A stretch of DNA of 64,000 nt from Ancylobacter mangrovi (GCF_024752355.1 NZ_JANTHZ010000013.1:62001-126000); one strand, 5' to 3'. Positions 8,799 to 17,771 are shown, counted from the first letter of the stretch. The notes: generated from the letters alone by a model not told the origin. Numbers and translations are program-made.

Positions 8799-9278
8799 TC
8801 ACTCGCACAGGGTGCTCACGCGGATGAGGCCGGACCGGGTCTCGCGCTCCACCATGCGGCAGTCCGACGCCGGGGCGCGGCGGTTCACCGCGCGCGGCAG
8901 CGGCGCGGGATAGGGCGGCACCTCGCGGTACCAGCCATTGCCGGCATAGGGGCCGTCCGCCGGCTCGGCGACGATCACCTGCCGGGGCTCGTAGGCGGGC
9001 GGCTCATCGGCCGGGGCTTCATAGGCGGGCGCTTCATAGGTCGGGGCCTCGCGCACCACCACATGCGGGGGTTGGGTCACGACATAGTCCGGCGCGTCGT
9101 AGGACGGCTCCTCGCGCACGATGACGGTGGGACCCGGCTCTGCGGGCACGGCGAGCACCGGCCCGGCGGGCTCGGTGGTGCGCACATAGACGTCCTGAGC
9201 GAGGCCGGGCGTTGCCGAGAGGGCGCACAGGCCGAGGGTAGCGGCCACGCCGCTCATCGTCAGATTGGCGATCTTCAT
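8799..9278 (-). CDS. Hypothetical secreted protein with YEAP repeats
   Basis: A 159-residue protein of unknown function. It begins with a clear signal peptide (MKIANLTMSGVAATLGLCAL, cut near GLAQDV). The mature part is rich in Pro, Glu, Tyr and Val, with short repeats (APTYEAPAYEAPADEPPAYE) that suggest an extended surface region. It ends in a more compact segment with two cysteines (ASDCRMVERETRSG and STLCE) that could form a disulfide. The frame stays open upstream, but the start at 9278 is set by the signal peptide. No family recognised. Confidence 0.6.
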   Translation of the reverse strand: MKIANLTMSGVAATLGLCALSATPGLAQDVYVRTTEPAGPVLAVPAEPGPTVIVREEPSYDAPDYVVTQPPHVVVREAPTYEAPAYEAPADEPPAYEPRQVIVAEPADGPYAGNGWYREVPPYPAPLPRAVNRRAPASDCRMVERETRSGLIRVSTLCE

Positions 9279-9500
9279 CGTTCGTCTCCGTGTCTGCTCC
9301 CCCAGACGGGACCAGAACGGCCGGCAGCGGCGGACGTTCCGCTGCGGGACGTGATCATTCTGCGGCGTTTTCGCGGCGCAGCAGGGGACATGACGTCGGG
9401 CGGTAAGGTACGGCGGTATCATCGGAACTTCGCGGCCGCGTGGTACTTGTCATCGAGGCCGGCGCCATGCGCGCCCGCCCGACGTTGAGGAGGGAGCCCG

Positions 9501-9836
9501 ATGACCGACACCGTGAAGGCCACCGACAGCACCAAGGCTCTGGCGAGCGAGTATCACCGCCTCGCCATGCATCTGAATCTTCTGGAGAAGGATGCGACCC
9601 ATCCGCTCGACTTCAAGGTCGACGCCTCCAACACCTCGCCCGCGCTGGTGCTGCGCGCCGGCCAGTCGCTGCGCAGCGCCCATTCCGACGTGAAGCTCGA
9701 CTACGAACTGATGCGGCAGATGCTGATGGAGTCGCTGCGCGCGCGGCTCACCGATCTCGACGAGAAGCTCGCCGGCACCGAGGGCGGCAAGCTGCCGATC
9801 GAGCGCCTGCAATATGGCGACCAGACCGAGGCTTGA
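9501..9836 (+). CDS. Hypothetical protein, helical
   Basis: A 111-residue cytoplasmic-looking protein with no signal peptide or membrane segment. It is probably mostly helical, with a conserved-looking core (SEYHRLAMHLNLLEKDATHP, then LDYELMRQMLMESLRARLTD). A good GGAGGGAG ribosome site lies 5-10 nt upstream of the ATG. I do not recognise the family. It lies just upstream of the tmRNA gene on the same strand and is a stand-alone gene. Confidence 0.6.
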   Translation: MTDTVKATDSTKALASEYHRLAMHLNLLEKDATHPLDFKVDASNTSPALVLRAGQSLRSAHSDVKLDYELMRQMLMESLRARLTDLDEKLAGTEGGKLPIERLQYGDQTEA

Positions 9837-9879
9837 GGCCGCCGACGCATAGGTAACTGTGCGAGAGGCGCCCGGCCCC

Positions 9880-9908
9880 TTCCAAGCGGGAGGGGGAGCG
9901 CCTATATT
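9880..9908 (+). promoter_or_regulatory. Predicted tmRNA promoter
   Basis: A -10 TATATT at 9903-9908 is preceded at 17 nt by a weak -35 TTCCAA (9880-9885). The predicted start near 9914 coincides with the first hairpin of the tmRNA precursor (GCCGGC-GCAA-GCCGGC). Confidence 0.5.
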
Positions 9909-9913
9909 CCGGG

Positions 9914-10240
9914 TGCCGGCGCAAGCCGGCTACGGCGATAAACGGTTACCGCAATAAACCTTTCGGACCCGGGGGCAGTACCCGGCGCCTCCACCCGAGC
10001 CCATCCCGCCTGCCTTTCGGCCCGGTGGGTTCCGGCGGGGGCGAAACAGGATCGACGAGGGCGTAAAGGGTAGGCTTTCGCTCGGCATGGTACCGCCGTC
10101 ATCGGACCAAACATATAGTTGCCAACGACAACTATGCTCCGGTTGCTCAGGCCGCGTGAGCGGTTTGATCTCTGGGAAATAAGTCCTTGCGGGTAGCACT
10201 GTAAGGCGGGGTTCGGAGGCACCTGGCAACAGAAGCCTCC
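9914..10240 (+). ncRNA. ssrA: tmRNA, circularly permuted two-piece alphaproteobacterial form
   Basis: Rescues stalled ribosomes and tags their products for proteolysis. The gene order is permuted: the tRNA-like acceptor piece (about 9914-9995, ending CGCCTCC plus ACC) comes first, then a roughly 40-nt spacer presumably removed in processing, then the coding piece (10037-10240, starting GGGGGCG-AAACAGG). The 7-bp acceptor stem forms between 10037-10043 and 9986-9992 with one wobble pair. The tag frame runs 10121-10156 and encodes ANDNYAPVAQAA, then TGA. The 3' part holds the conserved CACCTGGCAACAGAAGCC. The 5' and 3' limits are approximate. The sspB gene, whose product recognises this tag, follows 60 bp later. 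Confidence 0.95.
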
Positions 10241-10300
10241 ACTTTCTTTTAATCTTAGGTCCGGCTGGCGGTCGGGGCTGGAATCGGGTTCATTGCCGGC

Positions 10301-11095
10301 ATGAGCGTCGATCTGATCCGTTATGACCTTCTCGTGCAGGACGCCTTGCGCGCCGTCGTGCGCCGCGTGCTGAACGACGTCGCCCAGGACGGCCTGCCCG
10401 GCGACCATCACCTCTACATCTCCTTCGACACCTGCGCGCCCGGCGTGCGGCTTTCCCCGCGGCTGAAGGAGAAGTACCCGGAAGAGATGACGATCGTGCT
10501 CCAGCACCAGTTCTGGGACCTGATCGTCAGCGAGACGTTCTTCGAGGTCGGTCTGTCCTTCAACGGCATTCCCGAGCGGCTGCACGTGCCGTTCTCCAGC
10601 CTGAAGGGCTTCTTCGACCCGTCGGTGAAATTCGGTCTGCAGTTCGAGCCGGCACCGGACGAGGAGGAGGCCGAGGTCGAGGCGCCCCAGCCCGCGCCCG
10701 CCGCCATGCGCCCCACCTCCGTGCCGACCACGCGCGGCCCCGTTCCGGCCGCCCGGTCGTCGCAGGCGGAGGCGAAGCCCGCCAAGTCCGGCGCCCGGAG
10801 CGAGAGCGCTCCGGCTGCTTCCGGCCGTGCCGAGCCGCGTCCCGTCGCGGCGGAGACGCGGCGCTCGCGCATCGGCGAGGGCGAAGAGGCCGGGGGCGAC
10901 GTGGCGAAGGCCGAGACTTCCAAGGCCGCCGTGAAAGGCGAGGGTGCCAAGGGCGATAGTGCCAGGGCCGAGGGCGCCAAAGGCAAGGCCGCCGCCGACC
11001 AGGAACGCGCGGACGGCGCGAAGCCGGAAGCCGAGCCGGCGGGGAGCCAGTCGGGCGCCCAGGTCGTGCGGCTCGACGCGTTCCGCAAGAAATAG
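10301..11095 (+). CDS. sspB: ClpXP adaptor SspB (alphaproteobacterial type)
   Basis: Delivers ssrA-tagged polypeptides to ClpXP. The N-terminal domain (about residues 1-125) shows the SspB fold, with HLYISFDTCAPGVRLSPRLK and EMTIVLQHQFWDL. The next 120 residues are a disordered Ala/Glu/Lys/Gly-rich linker, longer and more repetitive than usual (repeats such as GEGAKGD, AEGAKGK). The protein ends in VVRLDAFRKK, the conserved ClpX-binding tail. Total length is 264 residues, against about 160-200 in many relatives. It sits directly downstream of tmRNA on the same strand, matching substrate tag with adaptor. Confidence 0.93.
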   Translation: MSVDLIRYDLLVQDALRAVVRRVLNDVAQDGLPGDHHLYISFDTCAPGVRLSPRLKEKYPEEMTIVLQHQFWDLIVSETFFEVGLSFNGIPERLHVPFSSLKGFFDPSVKFGLQFEPAPDEEEAEVEAPQPAPAAMRPTSVPTTRGPVPAARSSQAEAKPAKSGARSESAPAASGRAEPRPVAAETRRSRIGEGEEAGGDVAKAETSKAAVKGEGAKGDSARAEGAKGKAAADQERADGAKPEAEPAGSQSGAQVVRLDAFRKK

Positions 11096-11114
11096 TGCTT
11101 GAACGATTAGTGGC

Positions 11115-12392
11115 GTGAGCGACATGCGTGATGTGATCGTTGTCGGCGCCGGCGCCGCAGGTCTCGCCGCGGGCGCCCGGTTGCACCAGCGCGGGGCCGA
11201 CGTCGTCGTGCTGGAGGCGGCCGACCGCACCGGCGGGCGCGCCTTCACCGACACGACCAGTCTCGGCGTGCCGTGGGACCAGGGCTGCCACTGGCTGCAT
11301 TCGGCATCCGTCAACCCGCTGCGCGCCGCCGCCGATGAGCTCGGCCTCACCTATCTCAAGCGCGGCACGCGGCAGGCCCGGGCGACCCATCTCGGGGATC
11401 GCTGGGCGGACGAGGTCGAGCGCGAGGCGGCGTGGCGCTCGATTGACACCGCCTTCACCGCCGTCCACCGGGCCGGCGAGGAAGGGCGCGACATCGCCGC
11501 CAGCGAGGTGATGGACCCGGCCGACCCCTGGTACCGGCTGGCGCGGCACTGGATGACCCTGATGTCCGCCGCCGAGCCGGAGCGGCTCTCGACGCTCGAC
11601 TACGCCGCCTATGGCGACACGGGCGAGAACTACCCGGTCGAGCGCGGCTATGGTGCACTGGTGCAGGCCGCGGCGGCGCAGATGGCGTCCGACCTGCCGG
11701 TCGTCACCGGCTGCCCGGTGAGCCTCGTGGACTGGTCCGGCAGCGGCGTCGCGGTGGAGACGCCGCGCGGGCGGCTCCTCGCCCGGCTCGCCATCGTCGC
11801 GGTGCCGACCACGGTGATTGCGCGCGGCGGGCTGCGTTTCGCCCCGCTGCTGCCGCCCGACCTCGCCGAGGCGTTCGAGGCGCTGCCGCTCGGCGCGGCG
11901 GAGAAGGTCGCGATCCGGTTCGACGGCGACGTCTTCGGCGTCGGCCCGACCAGCTATGTCGACACGATCGACCTGCGCGATCCCGCGCGCCGGCCGATCA
12001 ATTTCGTGCTCAACCCGTTCGGCGCGCCGATGGCGATCGGTCAGCTCGGTGGCGACAATGCCGCCGGGCTCGTCGCGGCGGGCCCTCAGGCAATGGAGGA
12101 TTTCGCCATGGCCGCGCTCACCGACGCCTTCGGTGCGGATATACGTCGTCGCGTCACCGGCGTGGCGACCACCAACTGGGTTTCCAACCCGCTCATCGGC
12201 GGCGCCTATAGCTGCGCGCTGCCGGGCCTCGCGCCGCTGCGCGCCCGGCTCGGCCAGACGCTCGGCGAGCGCGTGATGTTCGCCGGCGAGGCGGTGTCGC
12301 CGCACGCCTATTCGACCGCCCACGGCGCCCACCAGACCGGCCTTGCCGCCGCCGACGCGGCGCTGGCCCAGCTCACCGGGAAAGCGGCATGA
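11115..12392 (+). CDS. FAD-dependent amine oxidase-like oxidoreductase
   Basis: A flavoprotein of the NAD(P)/FAD-dependent monoamine-oxidase superfamily. The N-terminal Rossmann fold has the dinucleotide motif VIVVGAGAAGLAAGARL, then an acidic strand end (VVLEAADRTGGRAFT) that binds FAD ribose. The C-terminal flavin-binding motif is FAGEAVSPHAYSTAHGA. The substrate is unknown. A GTG start at 11115 is used; an ATG at 11124 is an equally possible start. Its last codon overlaps the folA ATG (ATGA), so the two are coupled, although a functional link is not obvious. Confidence 0.85.
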   Translation: MSDMRDVIVVGAGAAGLAAGARLHQRGADVVVLEAADRTGGRAFTDTTSLGVPWDQGCHWLHSASVNPLRAAADELGLTYLKRGTRQARATHLGDRWADEVEREAAWRSIDTAFTAVHRAGEEGRDIAASEVMDPADPWYRLARHWMTLMSAAEPERLSTLDYAAYGDTGENYPVERGYGALVQAAAAQMASDLPVVTGCPVSLVDWSGSGVAVETPRGRLLARLAIVAVPTTVIARGGLRFAPLLPPDLAEAFEALPLGAAEKVAIRFDGDVFGVGPTSYVDTIDLRDPARRPINFVLNPFGAPMAIGQLGGDNAAGLVAAGPQAMEDFAMAALTDAFGADIRRRVTGVATTNWVSNPLIGGAYSCALPGLAPLRARLGQTLGERVMFAGEAVSPHAYSTAHGAHQTGLAAADAALAQLTGKAA

Positions 12393-12922
12393 GCGGGACC
12401 GAGAACGGCACGCCGCCGACCCTCGCCATCGTCGCGGCGATCGCCGCGAACGGGGTGATCGGGCGCGGCGACCAGCTGCCCTGGCACATTTCGGGCGATT
12501 TGAAGCGGTTCCGGGCCATCACCTGGGGCAAGCCGATCCTGATGGGGCGACGCACCTTCGACGCCATCGGCCGCCCGCTGCCGGGCCGCACCACGATCGT
12601 CATCACCCGCGACACCGGCTTCGTCACGCCCGACGGCGTGATGGTGGCGCCGACGCTCGGCGCGGCGCTGGAGAAGGCGGAGCGCGAGGCGGAGCGGATC
12701 GGCGCCGACGAGATCGTCGTGGTCGGCGGAGCGCAGATCTATGCCCAGGCGCTGCCGCTGGCGAACCGGCTGCGGCTGACCGAGGTGCACGGCACGCCGG
12801 AAGGCGATATCCACTTCCCCGATTTCGACCGGGCGCAGTGGCGCGAGGTCGCCCGCGAGGAACCGCCGCAGGGCGAGAAGGACGACTTCGCCGTCAGCTA
12901 CGTGGATTACGAGCGGGTCTGA
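12389..12922 (+). CDS. folA: Dihydrofolate reductase
   Basis: Reduces dihydrofolate to tetrahydrofolate with NADPH, regenerating the cofactor oxidised by ThyA. The 177-residue protein has the DHFR signatures: AIAANGVIGRGDQLPWHIS with the Met20-type loop, the substrate-binding acid in SGDLKRFRAIT, KPILMGRRTFDAIGRPLPGR, and VVVGGAQIYAQAL for NADPH. It is somewhat longer than E. coli FolA (159) but typical for Rhizobiales. It is translationally coupled to the upstream oxidoreductase by a 4-bp overlap. Confidence 0.96.
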   Translation: MSGTENGTPPTLAIVAAIAANGVIGRGDQLPWHISGDLKRFRAITWGKPILMGRRTFDAIGRPLPGRTTIVITRDTGFVTPDGVMVAPTLGAALEKAEREAERIGADEIVVVGGAQIYAQALPLANRLRLTEVHGTPEGDIHFPDFDRAQWREVAREEPPQGEKDDFAVSYVDYERV

Positions 12923-12934
12923 GCGGGGGCCCGC

Positions 12935-13762
12935 TCAGATCGGCCGACCCTCGATCTTGAGCGAGAGGGTCTTCTCCATGTCCTCGACCGATTCGAGGTG
13001 GGGATAGATGGCGAGCGCCCGGCGCGCGGCCTCAAGCGCATGCTTGTCGTCGCCGATCTGCTTGCAAATGATGGCGATGCCGGCCCACGCGCCGTAATGG
13101 CGCGGCTCGCGGGTGACGACCTGCTGAAGGTCCGCCAGCGAATCGGAGAAGTCTTCCTGCAGGAAGAACACCGTCGCGCGCTTGTTCCACGCTTCCAGAT
13201 GATCGGGCTCGATGCGGATCACCGCGTCGAGCAGCTCGATCGCGAGGTCGTAGTCCTTCACCTCGGTCGCAAGCGCCGCCCGGCCCATCAGCAGGTCGGC
13301 GGTGGCGCTGCCGCTCGGGGCCAGCGCGATGTCGATCCGGTCGGCGATGGCCTTGGCCGAATCCTTGTCCGGCGCCGCCTTCAGCGCCGCGAACAGGGCG
13401 TCGAGCCGCTTCTTGGGGTCGGGTTCGGCCTTGGCCTGCGCTTCCAGCCCCTTGTCCTGCTTCGCGGCGCCGGTGGTCGCGTTCTCGTCCGGCCCGTCGG
13501 GCGTGGCGACGTCGGGATTGGTGTCTTCCGGACCGGTGATCTCGGGATCGATGAGGCCGGGGTCCGCAGGCTCCTCCTCCGGCGTCACGCCGGGGGTCTG
13601 GACCTGAAGGATGCGCTCGAGGCCGGCGGCCCGGCGCGTGGCGCCATGCACCGTCGCCGGCGGCTGGTCGGCCGGCGATTGGGCGGAAAGGGCCAGTGCG
13701 GACGGGGCCGGAAGGGCGACCGGTGCCGCGGCGATCATCAGGGCAGCAAAAAGGGCGCGCAT
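12935..13762 (-). CDS. Tetratricopeptide repeat protein, probably periplasmic
   Basis: A 275-residue protein starting with a signal peptide (MRALFAALMIAAAPVALPAP). About 85 acidic, Pro-rich and probably disordered residues follow. The C-terminal half forms roughly three to four TPR units, visible as LLMGRAALATEVKDYDLAIE, AWNKRATVFFLQEDFSDSLA and AWAGIAIICKQIGDDKHALE. TPRs mediate protein contacts, so it is a likely envelope scaffold; the partner is unknown. It lies convergent to folA and downstream of rpmJ. Confidence 0.85.
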   Translation of the reverse strand: MRALFAALMIAAAPVALPAPSALALSAQSPADQPPATVHGATRRAAGLERILQVQTPGVTPEEEPADPGLIDPEITGPEDTNPDVATPDGPDENATTGAAKQDKGLEAQAKAEPDPKKRLDALFAALKAAPDKDSAKAIADRIDIALAPSGSATADLLMGRAALATEVKDYDLAIELLDAVIRIEPDHLEAWNKRATVFFLQEDFSDSLADLQQVVTREPRHYGAWAGIAIICKQIGDDKHALEAARRALAIYPHLESVEDMEKTLSLKIEGRPI

Positions 13763-13895
13763 GGCTCCAGTGTAGGAGCGATGGCGCCCTCGTCAATTCT
13801 TGGCCGGCCCAGCCGCGAAAACGTGAACGCGGCCGCCCGGAACGCCCTGCCCCGGTGGCCGGCGAACCGTCCCCGAAGCCGCTGGGCGCGAAGCC

Positions 13896-14021
13896 TCAGC
13901 CCTGGCGGGCCTTGAAGCGCTTCTGGGTCTTGTTGATGATGTAGACGCGGCCCTTGCGGCGCACCAGACGGTTGTCGCGGTGACGGCCAAGCAGCGACTT
14001 GAGGGAATTGCGGATCTTCAT
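13896..14021 (-). CDS. rpmJ: 50S ribosomal protein L36, zinc-free form
   Basis: A 41-residue basic protein of the large ribosomal subunit, starting [17 protein letters not shown] and ending with [11 protein letters not shown]. It lacks the CxxC...CxxxxH zinc-binding residues of the 37-residue form, which marks the Cys-less paralogue (YkgO type) usual in alphaproteobacteria. A strong promoter lies about 95-125 bp upstream (14116-14145). It is a single gene, unlinked to ribosomal operons. Confidence 0.95.
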   Translation of the reverse strand: MKIRNSLKSLLGRHRDNRLVRRKGRVYIINKTQKRFKARQG

Positions 14022-14115
14022 GACACTCAACCTTCGGATCGATAGCGCCTGCGCATGAGACGGCGCCTCCATGGCCGCGCCCCGATCCGCCAGCTTGCCT
14101 GAATTCGAGGCCCGG

Positions 14116-14145
14116 CTGATAGCGGAGCGGAGGGGCTTTTGTCAA
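14116..14145 (-). promoter_or_regulatory. Predicted sigma70 promoter of rpmJ
   Basis: On the minus strand: -35 TTGACA (14145-14140, full consensus), an 18-nt spacer and -10 TATCAG (14121-14116). The -35 box overlaps the stop codon of the upstream DUF4260 gene, so rpmJ is transcribed independently. Confidence 0.65.
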
Positions 14146-14594
14146 TCCGCCGTCGGGCGATCCGCCCCGACTTTGCGGGGATTGGCGGCCTTGCCGATCA
14201 TTCCGAGATGGGTGTGGCCGAAAGCGTCGGGATATTTGAGCCCGTAGCCGAGGGCGCGGTCGAGCCCGTTATGGGCGAACCAGATCGCGGCGAGCGCCCC
14301 GAGCCACGGATCGGCGAGGAGATAGCCGGCCGCCGCGAGCAGGGTCGGGCCGATATGGGCGTGCATGGCGTTATAGAGCCGGGCGCCGGCGGCCGGGCCG
14401 GCGAGATAGCCGGCCATGGCGAGGTCGGGCGCGAGGAACAGCAGCGCGAACAGCCACCAGCTCTGCCCGAGCGCGGCATAGGCGAGCACGCCGCCGGCCA
14501 GCACCGCGAGGCCCTCCAGCCGCAGCAGCACGGCAGGCGCGCCGCGGACGGCGCCGGAGGTAGGTTCGGGCGCGGGATCGGGTGCGGCGCCCAT
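14142..14594 (-). CDS. DUF4260 family membrane protein
   Basis: A 150-residue integral membrane protein with about four hydrophobic helices, among them LEGLAVLAGGVLAYAALGQ and IGPTLLAAAGYLLADPWLGA. The C-terminus has the characteristic WFAHNGLDRALGYGLKYPDAF followed by HTHLGMIGK, typical of DUF4260. Its function is unknown; the His/Asp-rich cytoplasmic motif could be a metal or catalytic site, which is speculation. It follows rnhA by 6 bp and belongs to the ispH-thrB-rnhA run. Confidence 0.85.
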   Translation of the reverse strand: MGAAPDPAPEPTSGAVRGAPAVLLRLEGLAVLAGGVLAYAALGQSWWLFALLFLAPDLAMAGYLAGPAAGARLYNAMHAHIGPTLLAAAGYLLADPWLGALAAIWFAHNGLDRALGYGLKYPDAFGHTHLGMIGKAANPRKVGADRPTAD

Positions 14595-14600
14595 GGCGGC

Positions 14601-15113
14601 TCAGCTCCCGCCGTGGCGGCGCTTGTAGGGCGCCATGCCCTCGCGGGCGAGCTCGTCCGCGCGCTCGTTCATCGGGTCGCCGGCATGGCCCTTCACCCAG
14701 TGCCAGTGGATCTCGTGGCGGGCGATGGCCGTCTCCAGCCGCTCCCACAGATCGACGTTCTTCACCGGCTTCTTGTCGGCGGTGCGCCAGCCATTGCGCT
14801 TCCAGCCGGCGACCCACTTGGTGACGCCGTTGCGCAGATATTCGCTGTCGGTGTGGAGGTCGACCGTGCAGGGGCGCTTCAGCGCGTCGAGCGCCTCGAT
14901 CGCCGCGGTCAGCTCCATGCGGTTGTTGGTGGTGGGCGATTCGCCGCCGGAGAGTTCCTTCTGCGCGCCGGCATAGCGCAGGATAGCGCCCCAGCCGCCG
15001 GGGCCGGGATTGCCCGAGCAGGCGCCGTCGGTCCAGATCGCGACGATGCCCTTGGCGGCCTCGCGCGGGGCGTCGTCGTCGAAGACGCGCGCGGTGCCCG
15101 GGGCGGTCTTCAC
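14601..15113 (-). CDS. rnhA: Ribonuclease HI
   Basis: Degrades the RNA strand of RNA-DNA hybrids (primers, R-loops). All active-site residues are present: Asp29 in [16 protein letters not shown], Glu67 in [12 protein letters not shown], Asp89 in [10 protein letters not shown] and Asp153 in NERADELA, plus the assisting His143 in WVKGHAGD. The start is GTG at 15113, overlapping the thrB stop (GTGA), so the two are translationally coupled. With 170 residues it carries a short N-terminal extension of about 20 residues over E. coli RnhA. Confidence 0.96.
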   Translation of the reverse strand: MKTAPGTARVFDDDAPREAAKGIVAIWTDGACSGNPGPGGWGAILRYAGAQKELSGGESPTTNNRMELTAAIEALDALKRPCTVDLHTDSEYLRNGVTKWVAGWKRNGWRTADKKPVKNVDLWERLETAIARHEIHWHWVKGHAGDPMNERADELAREGMAPYKRRHGGS

Positions 15114-16093
15114 GCCGCGCTCCCGGCGAGGGCGATGCCGTAGTCGCGCACGTTGCGCACCGCGCGGTGGAAGCGTAGACGGCGCAGATAGTCCTTCGGG
15201 TCGTGCGGGCGCACCAGCGCGCCGGGCGGCACGTTCAGCCAGTCGACGAGCCGGGTGAGCAGGAAGCGCAGCGCCGCGCCCCGGCACAGGAGCGTGAGGG
15301 CGTCGATCTCGGCCGGCTCCAGCGGGCGCTCGGCCTGGTAGGCGGCGAGCAGGGCGCGGCCCTTCGTCTGGTTGTAGGCGCCGTCCGGCTCGAAGCACCA
15401 GGCGTTGAGGCAGATGGCGATGTCATAGGCCAGCAAATCGTTGCAGGCGAAGTAGAAGTCGATCAGCCCCGAGAGCCTTCCGTCGGTGAAGAAGACGTTG
15501 TCCGGGAACAGGTCGGCATGGATGACGCCGGCGGGAAGCCCGGTGGGCCAGTTCGGCTCCAGCGTCGCGAGCTCGTCGGCGATGAGGGCGGCAAGGCCCG
15601 GCGCCACCGTGTCCGCGCGCGCTTCGGCCTGCTCGAACAGCGGCCGCCAGCCGGGCACGGAGAGCGCGTTGGCGCGGCGGAAAGCGGTGAAGTCGGCGCC
15701 GGCCTTGTGCAGCCCGGCGAGCGCGGTGCCGAGCGCGGCGCAATGGCCGGCGGAAGGCCGGCGCACCGAGGTGCCAACGAGGAAGGTGGCGATCGCGGCC
15801 GGGCGGCCGGCGAGCGTGCCGAGCGCGGCCCCGGCGCGGTTCTTCACCGGCTGCGGGCAGTCGATGCCGCGGCTCGCGAGGTGCTCCATCAGCCCGATGA
15901 AGAACGGCAGGTCGGCTGGGTTCACCCGCTTCTCGTAGAGAGTGAGGATGAAGCTGCCGGCCTCGGTCTGCAGCAGGTAGTTCGAGTTCTCGACGCCCTC
16001 GGCGATGCCCTTGAAGGCACGCAGGCGGCCGATCTCATAGGTGGCGAGGAAGGCTTCGAGCTCTTCCGGGGAAACGTCGGTGTAGACGGCCAT
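15110..16093 (-). CDS. thrB: Homoserine kinase, ThrB2 (choline-kinase-like) type
   Basis: Phosphorylates homoserine on the way to threonine. The 327-residue protein belongs to the aminoglycoside phosphotransferase-like fold rather than the GHMP-type ThrB of enterics. The N-terminal lobe has [20 protein letters not shown], the Brenner-type catalytic loop is [14 protein letters not shown] and the metal-binding aspartate is in [10 protein letters not shown]. An in-frame upstream ATG adds 20 low-complexity residues; [16 protein letters not shown] at 16093 is the family start. It lies 4 bp downstream of ispH and overlaps rnhA, forming an operon. Confidence 0.94.
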   Translation of the reverse strand: MAVYTDVSPEELEAFLATYEIGRLRAFKGIAEGVENSNYLLQTEAGSFILTLYEKRVNPADLPFFIGLMEHLASRGIDCPQPVKNRAGAALGTLAGRPAAIATFLVGTSVRRPSAGHCAALGTALAGLHKAGADFTAFRRANALSVPGWRPLFEQAEARADTVAPGLAALIADELATLEPNWPTGLPAGVIHADLFPDNVFFTDGRLSGLIDFYFACNDLLAYDIAICLNAWCFEPDGAYNQTKGRALLAAYQAERPLEPAEIDALTLLCRGAALRFLLTRLVDWLNVPPGALVRPHDPKDYLRRLRFHRAVRNVRDYGIALAGSAA

Positions 16094-16097
16094 GGGA

Positions 16098-17081
16098 TTA
16101 TTCGGCGGCGTCCGGACGGAGCTGGCGGGGGAGGGGGAAGAAGACGTCCTCATGGGCGGTGTAGACGGTCTCGACCCGCACCGTGAAGCGCTCGGCGAAG
16201 GCGTCGATGATCTCCTCCACCAGCACTTCCGGCGCCGAGGCGCCGGCGGTGATGCCGAGCGAGGCGATCGAGCCGAACACGTCCCAGTCGATGTCGCCGG
16301 CGCGCTGCACCAGCAGGGCGGCGCGGCAGCCCTCGCGCTCGGCCACCTCGCGCAGGCGCTGCGAGTTGGAGGAATTCGGCGCGCCGACCACGATCATCGC
16401 CTCGACCTGCGGCGCCACCCGCTTCACCGCTTCCTGTCGGTTGGTGGTGGCGTAGCAGATGTCTTCCTTGTGCGGGGCGACCATGGAGGGAAAGCGCTCG
16501 CGCAGGATGGCGACGATCTCGGCCGTGTCGTCGAGCGAGAGCGTGGTCTGGGTGGTGAAGGCGAGGTTTCCGGGGTCGCGCGGGGCGAAGCTGCGGGCCT
16601 GCTCGGCGGTCTCGACCAGCGTGACCGCGCCGGCGGGGAGCTGGCCCATGGTGCCGATCACCTCGGGGTGGCCGGCATGGCCGATCAGCACGACCTCGCG
16701 GCCCCGCTTGAAATGGACGACCGCCTCGCGATGCACCTTGGTCACCAGCGGGCAGGTGGCGTCGATGGCGAAGAAATTGCGCTGCGCGGCCTCCTCCGGC
16801 ACCGACCGGGCGACGCCGTGGGCGGAGAAGATGACCGGCGCGCTGGTGCCGGCGGGCACCTCGTGCAGTTCCTCGACGAAGATGGCACCCTTCGCCTTCA
16901 GCCCCTCGACCACGTATTTGTTGTGCACGATCTCGTGGCGCACATAGACCGGTGGGCCGTAGATCTGCAGCGCGCGCTCGACCGCGTCGATCGCACGCAC
17001 CACGCCGGCGCAGAAGCCGCGCGGGGCGCAGAGCAGGATGCGCAGATCGGGCTTTGGGGCGGCGCTCATCATACGGTCCAT
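16098..17081 (-). CDS. ispH: 4-hydroxy-3-methylbut-2-enyl diphosphate reductase
   Basis: Last step of the MEP isoprenoid pathway: makes IPP and DMAPP from HMBPP using an iron-sulfur cluster. The three cluster cysteines are Cys24 (PRGFCAGV), Cys110 ([11 protein letters not shown]) and Cys209 ([10 protein letters not shown]). Substrate-binding histidines sit in [18 protein letters not shown] and [11 protein letters not shown], with the proton-relay Glu140. The 327-residue length is typical. Alternative starts at codons 4 and 5 exist. It is first gene of the ispH-thrB-rnhA-DUF4260 cluster. Confidence 0.97.
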   Translation of the reverse strand: MDRMMSAAPKPDLRILLCAPRGFCAGVVRAIDAVERALQIYGPPVYVRHEIVHNKYVVEGLKAKGAIFVEELHEVPAGTSAPVIFSAHGVARSVPEEAAQRNFFAIDATCPLVTKVHREAVVHFKRGREVVLIGHAGHPEVIGTMGQLPAGAVTLVETAEQARSFAPRDPGNLAFTTQTTLSLDDTAEIVAILRERFPSMVAPHKEDICYATTNRQEAVKRVAPQVEAMIVVGAPNSSNSQRLREVAEREGCRAALLVQRAGDIDWDVFGSIASLGITAGASAPEVLVEEIIDAFAERFTVRVETVYTAHEDVFFPLPRQLRPDAAE

Positions 17082-17159
17082 CGGGGGTTCGCCACCGTCA
17101 TGGGTGGCGGCGCCCTCCGTGTCAAGCGCGCGCGGCGCCCCGCCGCTCCGCCGGCGCGC

Positions 17160-17771
17160 TCAGGAATTCTTGCGGAACACGCCGACCAGGTCGAGCTTCA
17201 CCTCGTCCGATACCAGCGGAACGGCGACGCCGAGGCCGAAATCGCTGCGCCTGAGCGTCGCGGTCGCGGTGAAGCCGATCTCCTCGCGCTTGCTGCGCGG
17301 GTTGATGCCGGCGCCGAACAGGCTCACCTCGAGCGTCACCGGGTGCGTCACGCCGTGCAGCGTGAGCTCGCCCTCCACGGTCGCCTTCGCCCCGTGCGGC
17401 GTCACCTTCGTGGACTTGAAGGTGGCGGACGGGAACTTCGCCACGTCGAAGAAGCCGGAGCCGCCGAGATCCTGGCCGAAGCTCTTCGAGGTGACGGCGA
17501 GGGTCGAAATCGGGATGGAGAGCTGGAGCGTCGCCGCCTGCGGCGCCTTCGGGTCGAGATTGAGCGTGCCTTCGCCCGCGCCGAACATGCCCGAGAGCGG
17601 GGAGAGGCCCAGATGGTCGACGGTCCAGATGATCTGCGTGTGGTTGGTGTCCACGCCGTAGGTGCCGCCGGAGATGCGGGCGACGTCCGCCTTGCCGGGC
17701 ATTTCCTGCGCCGCGGCCGGCATGGCGAGCCCCAGCGCGAACGCCAGCGCCAGTAGGGAGAGCGGTTTCAT
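17160..17771 (-). CDS. YceI family periplasmic protein
   Basis: A lipocalin-like secreted protein of the YceI family, whose members bind isoprenoid-type lipids; the cellular role is uncertain. A signal peptide (MKPLSLLALAFALGLAMPAA) leads into the beta-barrel, with the usual motifs GVDTNHTQIIWTVDHLGLSP, FDVAKFPSATFKST and ELTLHGVTHPVTLEV. The length of 203 residues is normal. The ATG at 17771 lies 9 nt from GGAA; another ATG two codons upstream (17777) is possible. The isoprenoid gene ispH is downstream, which may be coincidence. Confidence 0.9.
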   Translation of the reverse strand: MKPLSLLALAFALGLAMPAAAQEMPGKADVARISGGTYGVDTNHTQIIWTVDHLGLSPLSGMFGAGEGTLNLDPKAPQAATLQLSIPISTLAVTSKSFGQDLGGSGFFDVAKFPSATFKSTKVTPHGAKATVEGELTLHGVTHPVTLEVSLFGAGINPRSKREEIGFTATATLRRSDFGLGVAVPLVSDEVKLDLVGVFRKNS

